This document shows positions 54,519 through 62,391 of a stretch of 64,000 nt of DNA, in pieces; the stretch's first letter is position 1, and the number at the start of each line of letters is the position of its first letter. The stretch spans positions 1-64,000 of the forward strand of contig JARGGH010000018.1 in NCBI GenBank assembly GCA_029210945.1, in the 5' to 3' direction. Under the pieces are notes generated by a model. It was given only the letters and a program-made list of their open reading frames with translations, made no database searches and was not told where the DNA came from. The position numbers and the translations under genes are program-made. Source of the DNA: Anaerolineales bacterium. Its GTDB lineage: Bacteria > Chloroflexota > Anaerolineae > Anaerolineales > E44-bin32.

Positions 54519-55603
54519 GAGAGCTCGTCTGCGGCAGCGGGCTCAGAGGGTCGGAGCAGACGGATGCGGTAGTTGACAAAGATCCAGCCCCCCAGCACGA
54601 AGAACAGGATCGCACCCTGCAGCACCAGCGCCACAGCGGCCGGAGTTTGAAGCGCGATCTGAATTTGATCGCCGCCAACAAGCAGCGCGGCCATAAAGAA
54701 GCCGACAAACAACACCGCCCAGGGGTTCAAATTCGCCATCCACGCGACGATGATGGCGGTGTAGCCGTACCCGACGGTCAAGCCCTGGTAGAGACGGCGA
54801 GCAATCCCGGAGACCTCCGCCATCCCGGCTAGGCCAGCCAACCCTCCTGAGAGCAGCATGACGAGCAGGATATTTTTGCCGATGTTGATCCCGGTGTAGC
54901 GGGCGGCGCGCTGATTCTCACCGATAACCCGGATTTCGTATCCCCAGCGACTGCGGCTGAGAACGAACCAGACGATGAAGGCGGCGATAATCGCAAAAAT
55001 GATCCCGAGGTGCACTCGCCCGACAAGGCGCGGCAGGATCGCCTCCGGAGGAAAGGGCGCCGTTCCAGGGAAACCATAGCCATCAGGATCCCGCCAGGGC
55101 CCGAGGTACAGGTATTCCACCATTAGGATGGCGATGTAATTCATCATCAACGTGGTCAGGATTTCATTTACGCCGATGAACGCCTTCAGCAAAGCGGGTA
55201 TTAAGCCCCAGATCGCGCCGGCGAGCATACCTAAAAGGACCATGGTGGGTATCGTCAGCGCACCAGGAAGCGAATCGCTCAGGAAGAGCGCAACGTAGGT
55301 CGCGGCGATGCCGCCCATCGCGAGCTGACCCTCCGCCCCGATATTCCAGAAAAGCATCCGGAAGGCAATCGAGACGCTCAGCCCAGTGAGCATCAATGGT
55401 ATCGCCTTGACGAGCGTTTCTGTCAGCGCATACTGCGATCCAAGCGAACCCACCGCCATCACGCGGTAAGCTTCCAGCGGGTTGACACCAAAAGCCAACA
55501 AGATCAGCGAGCCAAAGAGCAGCGCCAGGATGAATGAGATAATCGGGACGAGGACAGCCGCGCGACGTGAGCGTGAGAGGCGCTTTTCAAAAACGATATT
55601 CAT
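54515..55603 (-). CDS. BMP-type ABC importer permease (system A, first)
   Basis: 362 aa. GLSVSIAFRMLFWNIGAEGQLAMGGIAATY, FIGVNEILTTLMMNYIAILMVEYL and IGENQRAARYTGINIGKNI match the family's conserved blocks. The gene overlaps the ATPase stop and the next permease start by 4 bases each. Confidence 0.92.
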   Translation of the reverse strand: MNIVFEKRLSRSRRAAVLVPIISFILALLFGSLILLAFGVNPLEAYRVMAVGSLGSQYALTETLVKAIPLMLTGLSVSIAFRMLFWNIGAEGQLAMGGIAATYVALFLSDSLPGALTIPTMVLLGMLAGAIWGLIPALLKAFIGVNEILTTLMMNYIAILMVEYLYLGPWRDPDGYGFPGTAPFPPEAILPRLVGRVHLGIIFAIIAAFIVWFVLSRSRWGYEIRVIGENQRAARYTGINIGKNILLVMLLSGGLAGLAGMAEVSGIARRLYQGLTVGYGYTAIIVAWMANLNPWAVLFVGFFMAALLVGGDQIQIALQTPAAVALVLQGAILFFVLGGWIFVNYRIRLLRPSEPAAADELS

Positions 55604-57174
55604 CGTGGCCTCCCATCATCTTCTATCGATGGGGTTTGAGAGATCCGTTTCTCGCCCGCCATCATCAACCCGAGTTCTTCTGTATCTGCCTCTTCATCGT
55701 CCACGATGCCCATAATCTCGCCCTCGTAGAAGACCGCGATGTGATCGGAAAGCTGCATCAATTCGTCCAGCTCCTCGGAGATCAAAAGGATCGCTGCGCC
55801 GTTATCGCGCTGCTCCAGAAGCGTCTTCCGGACCGCCTCGGTCGCGCCGACATCCAACCCCCGGCTCGGGTGCACCGCTACCAACATGCCGCTGCTTGCA
55901 TCAATCTCTCGCGCCAACACGACTTTTTGCTGGTTTCCGCCGGATAGCAAGCGCGTGTCGGTCTGAATTGACGGTGTGGTGATATTGAAACCTTTCACAA
56001 GATTGCGCGCAAAATTTCGCAGCGCCTCATAATTGAGCAGCGGCCCGCTTGCCAGGGGTGGCCGCCGGTACGCCTTCATCGCCAGGTTATCGGAGACGGG
56101 CAGGTTAGGGACTAATCCCACCCCCAGACGATCACCAGGGATATGGCTTACACCAGTCTCGATCGCCTGGCGCGGCGTGCAGTTGGTGATCTCAACATCA
56201 TTGACATAGATTGATCCGCCCGTCACCGGTCGCAAGCCGGTGATCACCTCGGCGATTTCACGCTGCCCGTTGCCGGCTACGCCGGCGACACCCAGAATCT
56301 CGCCGCTGCGGATGGAAAAAGACATGCCTTTCAAGGCTGGCAGACCCTTATCGTTGAGCGCTCTAACGCCCTCGACGACGAGCACATCCGGCCCTTTCTG
56401 GCATGGTTCCTTTTCGAGGCGGAAGAGCACTTCGCGACCGACCATCAGGCGCGCTAGTTCGGATTTGGTCGTCTCGCTCGTCTTGGGCGTGGCGACGACC
56501 TCACCACCGCGAAGCACGGTCACCCAATCGGAAAACCTCATGACCTCGTCAAGTTTATGGGTGATGAAAATGATGGCCTTGCCTTCGGCTGTCATCTGGC
56601 GCAGGATATTGGCGAGTTCCTGCGATTCCTGGGGCGTTAGAACCGCCGTCGGTTCATCAAGAATGAGCATATCCGCGCCGCGATAGAGCAGTTTGAGGAT
56701 CTCAACCCGCTGTTGTTCTCCAACCGACAACTGCCAGATAAATGCTTTTGGATCGACGTTTAAGTGATAACGTTTGGATAATTCCCGCACCTGCTCCTCA
56801 ACCCGCTCGTGGTCGATCACGAACCGGGCTGGCCGCTGACCAAGAATGACGTTTTCAGCGACGGTCAGGCTTTCTACCAGCATGAAATGTTGATGGACCA
56901 TGCCTATGCCATGGTCAATTGCATCCCGTGGCGAGTTGAAGCGGACTCGATTTCCATTCAGAAGAATGAACCCTTCTTCCGCCTGGTAAAGGCCCGCCAG
57001 GACGTTCATAAGCGTGCTTTTCCCGGCGCCGTTCTCCCCCAGAAGCGCGTGAATGTGGCCGGGGGTTACCGTGAGGTCCACATCCCGGTTTGCCACCACT
57101 CCTGGAAACCGCTTGGTGATACCACGCATCTCGACTGCGCTGATCGTCTGTGATTCGCTCATCGGTTGTTTCAT
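55600..57174 (-). CDS. BMP-type ABC importer ATPase, duplicated domain (system A)
   Basis: 524 aa with two ABC domains. First: GENGAGKSTLMNVLAG, LSVGEQQRVEIL, MLILDEPTAVLTPQE. Second: GVAGVAGNGQREIAEV (degenerate Walker A), LLSGGNQQKVVLARE, AVHPSRGLDVGATE. The asymmetry is usual in this class, where only one site is fully competent. It starts 61 bp after the binding-protein gene; internal in-frame ATGs at 57162 and 57141 are possible starts. Confidence 0.92.
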   Translation of the reverse strand: MKQPMSESQTISAVEMRGITKRFPGVVANRDVDLTVTPGHIHALLGENGAGKSTLMNVLAGLYQAEEGFILLNGNRVRFNSPRDAIDHGIGMVHQHFMLVESLTVAENVILGQRPARFVIDHERVEEQVRELSKRYHLNVDPKAFIWQLSVGEQQRVEILKLLYRGADMLILDEPTAVLTPQESQELANILRQMTAEGKAIIFITHKLDEVMRFSDWVTVLRGGEVVATPKTSETTKSELARLMVGREVLFRLEKEPCQKGPDVLVVEGVRALNDKGLPALKGMSFSIRSGEILGVAGVAGNGQREIAEVITGLRPVTGGSIYVNDVEITNCTPRQAIETGVSHIPGDRLGVGLVPNLPVSDNLAMKAYRRPPLASGPLLNYEALRNFARNLVKGFNITTPSIQTDTRLLSGGNQQKVVLAREIDASSGMLVAVHPSRGLDVGATEAVRKTLLEQRDNGAAILLISEELDELMQLSDHIAVFYEGEIMGIVDDEEADTEELGLMMAGEKRISQTPSIEDDGRPR

Positions 57175-57234
57175 CCGCTGTTAGATGTGGTTCCCTCCGG
57201 CCTCATCGGCCGGAGGGAACCTGGAAAACGAAAC

Positions 57235-58338
57235 CTACTCTTCTAGCGTTCCAACCACGCCTTCGACGAACCAATCCATGCTGAGCATATCGCCATCGCT
57301 CATGCACTCGCCGTCGGCGATCTTGACAGAACCATCCTGAGCGTTGATCGGTCCGCAGAACACATCCCATTCGCCAGAGACGATGCGGGTGTGTTCGCTC
57401 TCAACCTTCGAGGCGACATCTGCAGGTACGCGCGGGCTCAGCTCAGCCAGCTCGACGACACCGTCCGCCAGGCCGCCCCAGAACTGGTGCGTCTCCCAGC
57501 TTCCGTCGATGACCTTGCCGACCGTGTCGACGTAGTAGGTGCCCCAGTTCCAGATGGGGCTGGTCAGCACGGTGTCGCCGACGAACTGTGCCATGTCAGA
57601 GTCATAACCGATGCTCAGCGCGCCGCGCTCCTGGGCGGCCTTCTGCGGCTCGGTCGTATCCTGGTGCTGGGCGATGATGTCAGCGCCCTCATCCAGGAGT
57701 GCCTCAGCGGCTTCGCGCTCTTTCACCGGGTCGTACCAGGTGTTGGTCCATACAACGCGGACTTCCGCATCGGGGTTTACTTCGCGGACACCAAGCGTGA
57801 AGGCGTTGATGCCACGGACAACCTCGGGGATCGGGAAGGCAGCCACATACCCGATCAGATTCGCCTCGGTCATGCTGCCTGCCACGAGACCGGAAAGATA
57901 GCGCGGCTGATAGATCCTTCCGAAGTACGTGGACATATTCTCAGCAGTCTTGAACCCGGAGCAGTGCTCAAAGATCACATCGGAGTTCTCTTCCGCCACG
58001 GTCAGCGTGGGATCCATGTAGCCAAAGCTCGTCGTGAAAACGACATCGGCGCCATTGTTGACCACATCGCGAATGGCTTTTTCGGCATCCGGCCCTTCCG
58101 GCACATCCGGCACCGTCACGGTTTCAACCTGGTCACCCAGCTCTTCCTCGAGCATCAGCCGCCCGCGTTCGTGTTCGTAGGTCCAGCCCAAATCGCCGGG
58201 CTGTCCGATATAAATGAACGCGACCTTCAGTTCTTCCGATGGTTCTTCTACTTCAGCCTGCCCACCGCCACAGGCGGTGATCGCCAACGCCAGAACCATC
58301 AACAGGGCGGCGCTTTTCCATAACGTCTTCAATGTCAT
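57235..58338 (-). CDS. BMP-family substrate-binding lipoprotein (system A)
   Basis: 367 aa. Lipobox AITACGGG after a hydrophobic signal. BMP/PnrA-like fold with LKVAFIYIGQPGDLGWTYEHERGRLMLEE, ADVVFTTSFGYMDPTLTVAEENSDVIFEHCSG and GADIIAQHQDTTEPQKAAQERG. The Trp/Asp-rich ligand pocket resembles nucleoside binders; the ligand is inferred to be a purine nucleoside or base. It overlaps a 24-codon upstream frame by 4 bases (ATGA) and has its own GGAGAGGAG site. Confidence 0.92.
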   Translation of the reverse strand: MTLKTLWKSAALLMVLALAITACGGGQAEVEEPSEELKVAFIYIGQPGDLGWTYEHERGRLMLEEELGDQVETVTVPDVPEGPDAEKAIRDVVNNGADVVFTTSFGYMDPTLTVAEENSDVIFEHCSGFKTAENMSTYFGRIYQPRYLSGLVAGSMTEANLIGYVAAFPIPEVVRGINAFTLGVREVNPDAEVRVVWTNTWYDPVKEREAAEALLDEGADIIAQHQDTTEPQKAAQERGALSIGYDSDMAQFVGDTVLTSPIWNWGTYYVDTVGKVIDGSWETHQFWGGLADGVVELAELSPRVPADVASKVESEHTRIVSGEWDVFCGPINAQDGSVKIADGECMSDGDMLSMDWFVEGVVGTLEE

Positions 58339-58409
58339 TCCGAACTCCTCTCCTCGATAAGATACGTGTTTACGTCGTGATTTCCGCTATCGGCTTGCAC
58401 TTCACTCAT
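58335..58409 (-). CDS. 24-aa upstream ORF coupled to BMP gene
   Basis: ATG with GGAG six bases upstream, encoding an acidic peptide (MSEVQADSGNHDVNTYLIEE then RSSE). Its TGA overlaps the ATG of the binding-protein gene (ATGA), the usual sign of translational coupling. No similarity to known leaders and no attenuator hairpin was found, so function is open and coding status tentative. Confidence 0.35.
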   Translation of the reverse strand: MSEVQADSGNHDVNTYLIEERSSE

Positions 58410-58467
58410 AATCAACTCCAGATTGACACCTCCTGATTGTTTGACATTCCTTATTGTCTTGCCAGTT

Positions 58468-59415
58468 TCATGGGACGATGAGCGTCCCTGTTTCACCTTT
58501 CAACGCGCGTTCGATGTTCTCCGGGTTGGTGATCAGCGCCTGCCTGCCGCCTCTCTCCAGGAAACCAAGGATGGCGCGGACCTTCGGCTCCATGCTGCCC
58601 TTGCCGAAGTGGCCTTGTTCCAGATACTCTTTGGCCTCGGCCAGCGTCATGCGATCAAGCCATTCCTGGTTGGGCTGGTTGAAATTAATCGCAACTTTCT
58701 CGACGGCTGTTGAGATTAGCAAGAGATCGGCATTTAGGCTAGTCGCCAGGAGTGCAGATGCGAAATCTTTATCGATCACCGCCTCCACACCGAGCAGCTC
58801 ACCGCCCTCGCCCTCCACGACCGGGATACCGCCACCCCCCACGCTGATGACCACGAAGCCATCACGTACAAGCGTGCTGATTGCGTCCGCCTCGATGATC
58901 CGCACCGGCAGCGGGGATGGGACAACCCGCCGCCAGCCGCGGCCTGCATCCTCCACGACTGCCCAGCCCTCCGCCTCTTTGCGCTGCATGGCAGTGCTCT
59001 CATCCATGAACGCCCCGATCGGTTTGGAGGGGTTCTTAAAAGCGGGGTCGTGCTTATCCACAAGCACCTGCGTCACGACCGTGGCCGCCAGCTTGTCCAT
59101 CGAGCGCTTCTGGAATTGCCCGTACAGCGCGCGCTGGAACATATACCCGATGGCTCCCTGAGTGTCTGCCCCGCAGTAATCCAACGGAACGGGGTGCAGT
59201 TCGTGCAGCGATAGCTCGGCCCGGCGCAGAATAAACCCCACCTGTGGGCCATTTCCGTGCGTGACGATCACCTCCCAGCCCTGCTCGATCATCCCGGCGA
59301 TGTGCTCCATCGATTGGCTCGCCGCTTCGTACTGATCCGGGATCGCCTGGTGGTCCTTATCCTTAATCAGTGAGTTGCCACCCACCGCGACCACGGCAAC
59401 TTTTTTCTCACCCAT
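58468..59415 (-). CDS. arcC: Carbamate kinase
   Basis: 315 aa amino-acid-kinase fold. It makes ATP from carbamoyl phosphate and ADP, releasing CO2 and ammonia. Seen: VAVGGNSLIKDKDHQAIPDQ, VIVTHGNGPQVGFILRRAEL, PSKPIGAFM and VISVGGGGIPVVE. GGAGGAG is upstream. Directly downstream of two carbamoyltransferase genes, it would complete substrate-level phosphorylation from carbamoyl groups released in purine breakdown (equivalent of YqeA in E. coli). Confidence 0.93.
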   Translation of the reverse strand: MGEKKVAVVAVGGNSLIKDKDHQAIPDQYEAASQSMEHIAGMIEQGWEVIVTHGNGPQVGFILRRAELSLHELHPVPLDYCGADTQGAIGYMFQRALYGQFQKRSMDKLAATVVTQVLVDKHDPAFKNPSKPIGAFMDESTAMQRKEAEGWAVVEDAGRGWRRVVPSPLPVRIIEADAISTLVRDGFVVISVGGGGIPVVEGEGGELLGVEAVIDKDFASALLATSLNADLLLISTAVEKVAINFNQPNQEWLDRMTLAEAKEYLEQGHFGKGSMEPKVRAILGFLERGGRQALITNPENIERALKGETGTLIVP

Positions 59416-59439
59416 AATTTCTGCTTCTCCTCCTGAGAT

Positions 59440-60417
59440 TTACATTGTCAAAGCCATCACGGCTTTTTGTGCGTGCAGTCGATTTTCGGCTTCATCAAAG
59501 ACGACGCTCTGCGGCCCGTCCAACACTTCGGAGGTGACCTCGATATCCCGGTCCGCCGGGAGCGGGTGCATGTAAATCGCGTCATCCTTGGCGAGCGACA
59601 TCAGTTTCTGATCGGCGATCCAATCTTTGTACTGGTCCTGGATTTTCTTGCCCTCATCCTGGTCACGCGTTGTCAGCAACGGCCCCCAGGATTTCGCATA
59701 AACGACGTCGGCGCCTTCGACGGCGTCCTGCATGTCGTCCACGACCTCGAATGAGGTCTTGTGCTTCTCAGCCTGCTCGCGGGCCTGTTCCATGATTTCC
59801 GGCATGAGCTCGAATTCCTTCGGGTGCGCCAGCGTCACGTCCAGTCCGAAGCGCGGCATCTGCAGGATCAGGGATTGCGGCACCGAAATCGGCTTCAAGT
59901 ACGAAGACGCATAAGCCCACGAGACGACGATTTTTCGGCCGCGCAGATCGCGACCCTTCTTCTCCATGATCGTCATCAGGTCCGCCAGGCACTGGTGCGG
60001 ATGGTAGTACTCGCACTGCATGTTCAGCACGGGCACCCGCGAAGCCTCCGCCACCAGATTCAGGTAGCGGTTGCCGATCCCCCAGTCGACATGCCGGATG
60101 GCGATCCCGTCGAAGTAGCGCCCGAAGATCTCGCCCATCTCGGTTTCCGTATCGCCATGGGAGATCTGGGTCGTGCGCGACTCGATGAACGCCGCGTGCC
60201 CGCCGAGCTGCGCCATGCCGGCTTCGAACGAGCCGCGCGTGCGCGTGCTCGAGAAGAAGAACAGCATCGCCAGCACCTTGTCACGCAAGTAGGCGTGCTC
60301 TTCGCCGAGCGCCCGTTTGCGCTTCAAATCAAATGCGACATCCAGGATCGTCTCGACCTCTTCTTTCGTGAAATCCAGGTCGCCGATCAGATCCCTTCCT
60401 TTTAGATAGGTTTGCAT
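59440..60417 (-). CDS. ygeW: YgeW-like carbamoyltransferase
   Basis: 325 aa ATCase/OTCase-superfamily protein. Carbamoyl-phosphate motif FFFSSTRTRGSFEAG; HPHQCLADLMTI; the YgeW-like stretch VVSWAYASSYLKPISVPQSL and FGLDVTLAHPKEFELMP, a region that forms the knot in YgeW and acetylornithine carbamoyltransferases. Near the C-terminus it has MHPLPADRDIEV, where ornithine carbamoyltransferases have HCLP, so ornithine is an unlikely substrate. The natural substrate of YgeW is unsettled; a ureido or diaminopropionate-type compound in purine degradation is proposed. Confidence 0.88.
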   Translation of the reverse strand: MQTYLKGRDLIGDLDFTKEEVETILDVAFDLKRKRALGEEHAYLRDKVLAMLFFFSSTRTRGSFEAGMAQLGGHAAFIESRTTQISHGDTETEMGEIFGRYFDGIAIRHVDWGIGNRYLNLVAEASRVPVLNMQCEYYHPHQCLADLMTIMEKKGRDLRGRKIVVSWAYASSYLKPISVPQSLILQMPRFGLDVTLAHPKEFELMPEIMEQAREQAEKHKTSFEVVDDMQDAVEGADVVYAKSWGPLLTTRDQDEGKKIQDQYKDWIADQKLMSLAKDDAIYMHPLPADRDIEVTSEVLDGPQSVVFDEAENRLHAQKAVMALTM

Positions 60418-60609
60418 GGGTTCGTAGTCTCCTTATAGTTCCTGATAGTCAAATCCCCTGCTGCTTTTCAGACAGGGCACCCCGTCACTCCGGCACCCGG
60501 GCACCCAGGGAGGGCAGGGCTACCCCTTCGAAAACCCACCCGGAATTACCCGGTGACCGAGTGACCGAGTGACCTCCTCAAAACGTCAATTTCAAAGGCT
60601 CTTTCGCGG
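60418..60609. repeat. Intergenic with short tandem repeat
   Basis: Between the two carbamoyltransferase genes. It contains GTGACCGA repeated nearly three times (60553-60574) and other short C/G-rich repeats (CACCCGG, GGCACCC). No gene is present. It may hold a transcript boundary. Confidence 0.5.
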
Positions 60610-61563
60610 TCACTCCATCGCCCCCAGAATCGACGCCAGGATGCCCATGCGCATGACCACGCCGTTGAAGGCCTCCTGCCAGTAGCGCGACCAGCGCGTG
60701 ATGTCCACGTCGGGCGGGATCTCGTCCATGCGCGGCAGCGAGTGCAGCAGGATCGCGTCCGACTTCGCTTTCGTCTCCAGCAGCTCGCGCGTGATCTTGT
60801 AGTTCGCCGGCGTCATGCCGACATCCTCGCCGCGCTCATCGCGCGACTTGGTGTAGTCCGGCTGCACGACCGGCTCAACCAGGATCACGTCTGCGTCTGC
60901 AATCGCCTCTTCGACGTGTTCGGCTTCCTTGTAATCCAGGCTGTAGCCTTTGATTTCCTCTTTGAATTCGTCGGTGAGGGACATATCGGGAGGTGAAACA
61001 AACGTGATCGGGCAGTCAAACTGGGTCAGACCATGCGCCAGCGAATGCATCGTGCGCATGCGCATGTCCCCGACGGCCAGCCAGCGCAGGCCGTCGATGC
61101 GGCCTTTTTCCGTCAGCACGGTGTACAGGTCGGTGAGGATCTGCGTCGGGTGCTCGCCCCAGCCGTCGCCACCGTTGATGATCGGCACGGAAGCCCATTT
61201 CGCGGCTTCGTGCGGCGCACCCTGCTGGAAATGGCGCATCACGATCACATCGCCGTAGAACTCGAGCATCTTGACCGTGTCTTTGATCGATTCCTGGTAG
61301 AAATCCCCGGCGCGGGTCATCTTCGCATCGGCGAAGCCGGTCACCTGCCCGCCAAGGCGGATCATACCTGCCTCGTGCGCCAGCCGTGTGCGCGTGCTCG
61401 GCTGGTAGAACGCGGTGACGAGTGTTTTGCCCGCCAGCAAGTCCGTGTTCCTCCGGTCCCGGGCAATCGGCGCCAGACGGTCGCAGATCTCAAACAAACG
61501 GAAGAATTCGTTTCGTTCGAAATCCTTTAGTGAAAGTATGTCCCTTCCCATAAAACTTCGCAT
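60610..61563 (-). CDS. Aspartate-carbamoyltransferase-like protein
   Basis: 317 aa. The carbamoyl-phosphate loop QPSTRTRLAHEAGM and the second motif INGGDGWGEHPTQILTDLY are intact. The C-terminal HSLPRMDEIPPDVD replaces the usual HPLPR of PyrB. AGGAGG is 7 bases upstream of the ATG. It could be a true PyrB, but its position beside YgeW, carbamate kinase and adenine deaminase, with no other pyrimidine genes visible, suggests a catabolic transcarbamoylase. Confidence 0.85.
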   Translation of the reverse strand: MRSFMGRDILSLKDFERNEFFRLFEICDRLAPIARDRRNTDLLAGKTLVTAFYQPSTRTRLAHEAGMIRLGGQVTGFADAKMTRAGDFYQESIKDTVKMLEFYGDVIVMRHFQQGAPHEAAKWASVPIINGGDGWGEHPTQILTDLYTVLTEKGRIDGLRWLAVGDMRMRTMHSLAHGLTQFDCPITFVSPPDMSLTDEFKEEIKGYSLDYKEAEHVEEAIADADVILVEPVVQPDYTKSRDERGEDVGMTPANYKITRELLETKAKSDAILLHSLPRMDEIPPDVDITRWSRYWQEAFNGVVMRMGILASILGAME

Positions 61564-61626
61564 TGTATTGCCTCCTGATTTGGCTCGCCTCGCGGCGGCA
61601 TGTTTGTGGAATGCTCAGATTTGAAC

Positions 61627-62391
61627 TCAGACTCCTTGCACCCTCCGTACAATAGAAAACCGGAACGTCCCCGGAAGAAAATAGCTGAATGAATGGTCGA
61701 TCAGATCACCTTCTCTGGTTCGAAGCCAGGCTTCCATGCAGAGCAGAACATCGCCACGCTGAATCCCTAGTTCGCGCGCCACCTCCGCCGAGGCGGAAAC
61801 TGCGGTGATCTCGGTGAGCGAGGTGTTTACGCTCGGCTTTTGCTTGCGCACGAGAAGATCGAGGATTGAACCCTTGAAGCGCCTCTGCTGGACCTGCTCC
61901 GGAAGGTAATGCTCGGGGAGCGAATCGACAAGGTAAGCAATCGGTCGTTCTTCTGTGGAGATGACTCTCGAGACATCGACCACCCGGGCGCCGTTCTCGA
62001 GGGCGAAACGCTCGATCTCCAGATCGGTCGCCTCCCGCTCCTCGATCTCCAGCTCACCCATCTCGACCTGCAGCCCAATCCGCCCGGCGAGCGTCTCGAG
62101 GCTCTCGAGTTTCTCTATGCCCGTTTCAATCACATGTGGTGGGTGGGTCACCATCGTGCCGACACCCTGCTTGCGCACGATCACACCTTGCCCCTCAAAA
62201 ACCCGCATGGCTTCACGCAACGTGGCGCGCGAGACGCCAAGCTGACGCGCCAATTTCGGCTCCGACGGCAGGTAGCTACCCGGCTCAACATCCTTGATAA
62301 CGGCTGCCAGCGCGTCGGTCGTCCTCTGGTAAAGGGGGCGTGAATCTTCGCGACCGGACATGACTCGCTTCATCTCAACCCTGTCCATCAC
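61627..62391 (-). CDS. GntR/HutC-type transcriptional regulator with UTRA domain
   Basis: 254 aa. N-terminal winged helix-turn-helix (residues ~20-85: YQRTTDALAAVIKDVEPGSYLPSEPKLARQLGVSRATLREAMRVFEGQGVI). The C-terminal UTRA ligand-binding domain (~100-250) ends DHSFSYFLPGTFRFSIVRR. It probably binds a metabolite of the purine pathway and controls the island. The start (GTG at 62391 or ATG at 62388) directly follows the adenine deaminase stop. Confidence 0.92.
   Translation of the reverse strand: MMDRVEMKRVMSGREDSRPLYQRTTDALAAVIKDVEPGSYLPSEPKLARQLGVSRATLREAMRVFEGQGVIVRKQGVGTMVTHPPHVIETGIEKLESLETLAGRIGLQVEMGELEIEEREATDLEIERFALENGARVVDVSRVISTEERPIAYLVDSLPEHYLPEQVQQRRFKGSILDLLVRKQKPSVNTSLTEITAVSASAEVARELGIQRGDVLLCMEAWLRTREGDLIDHSFSYFLPGTFRFSIVRRVQGV

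Noticed and set aside
60553..60574. GTGACCGA tandem repeat as CRISPR-like or iteron array
   Set aside because: Fewer than three 8-bp units without spacers; too short for either, and sits in a small intergenic gap.
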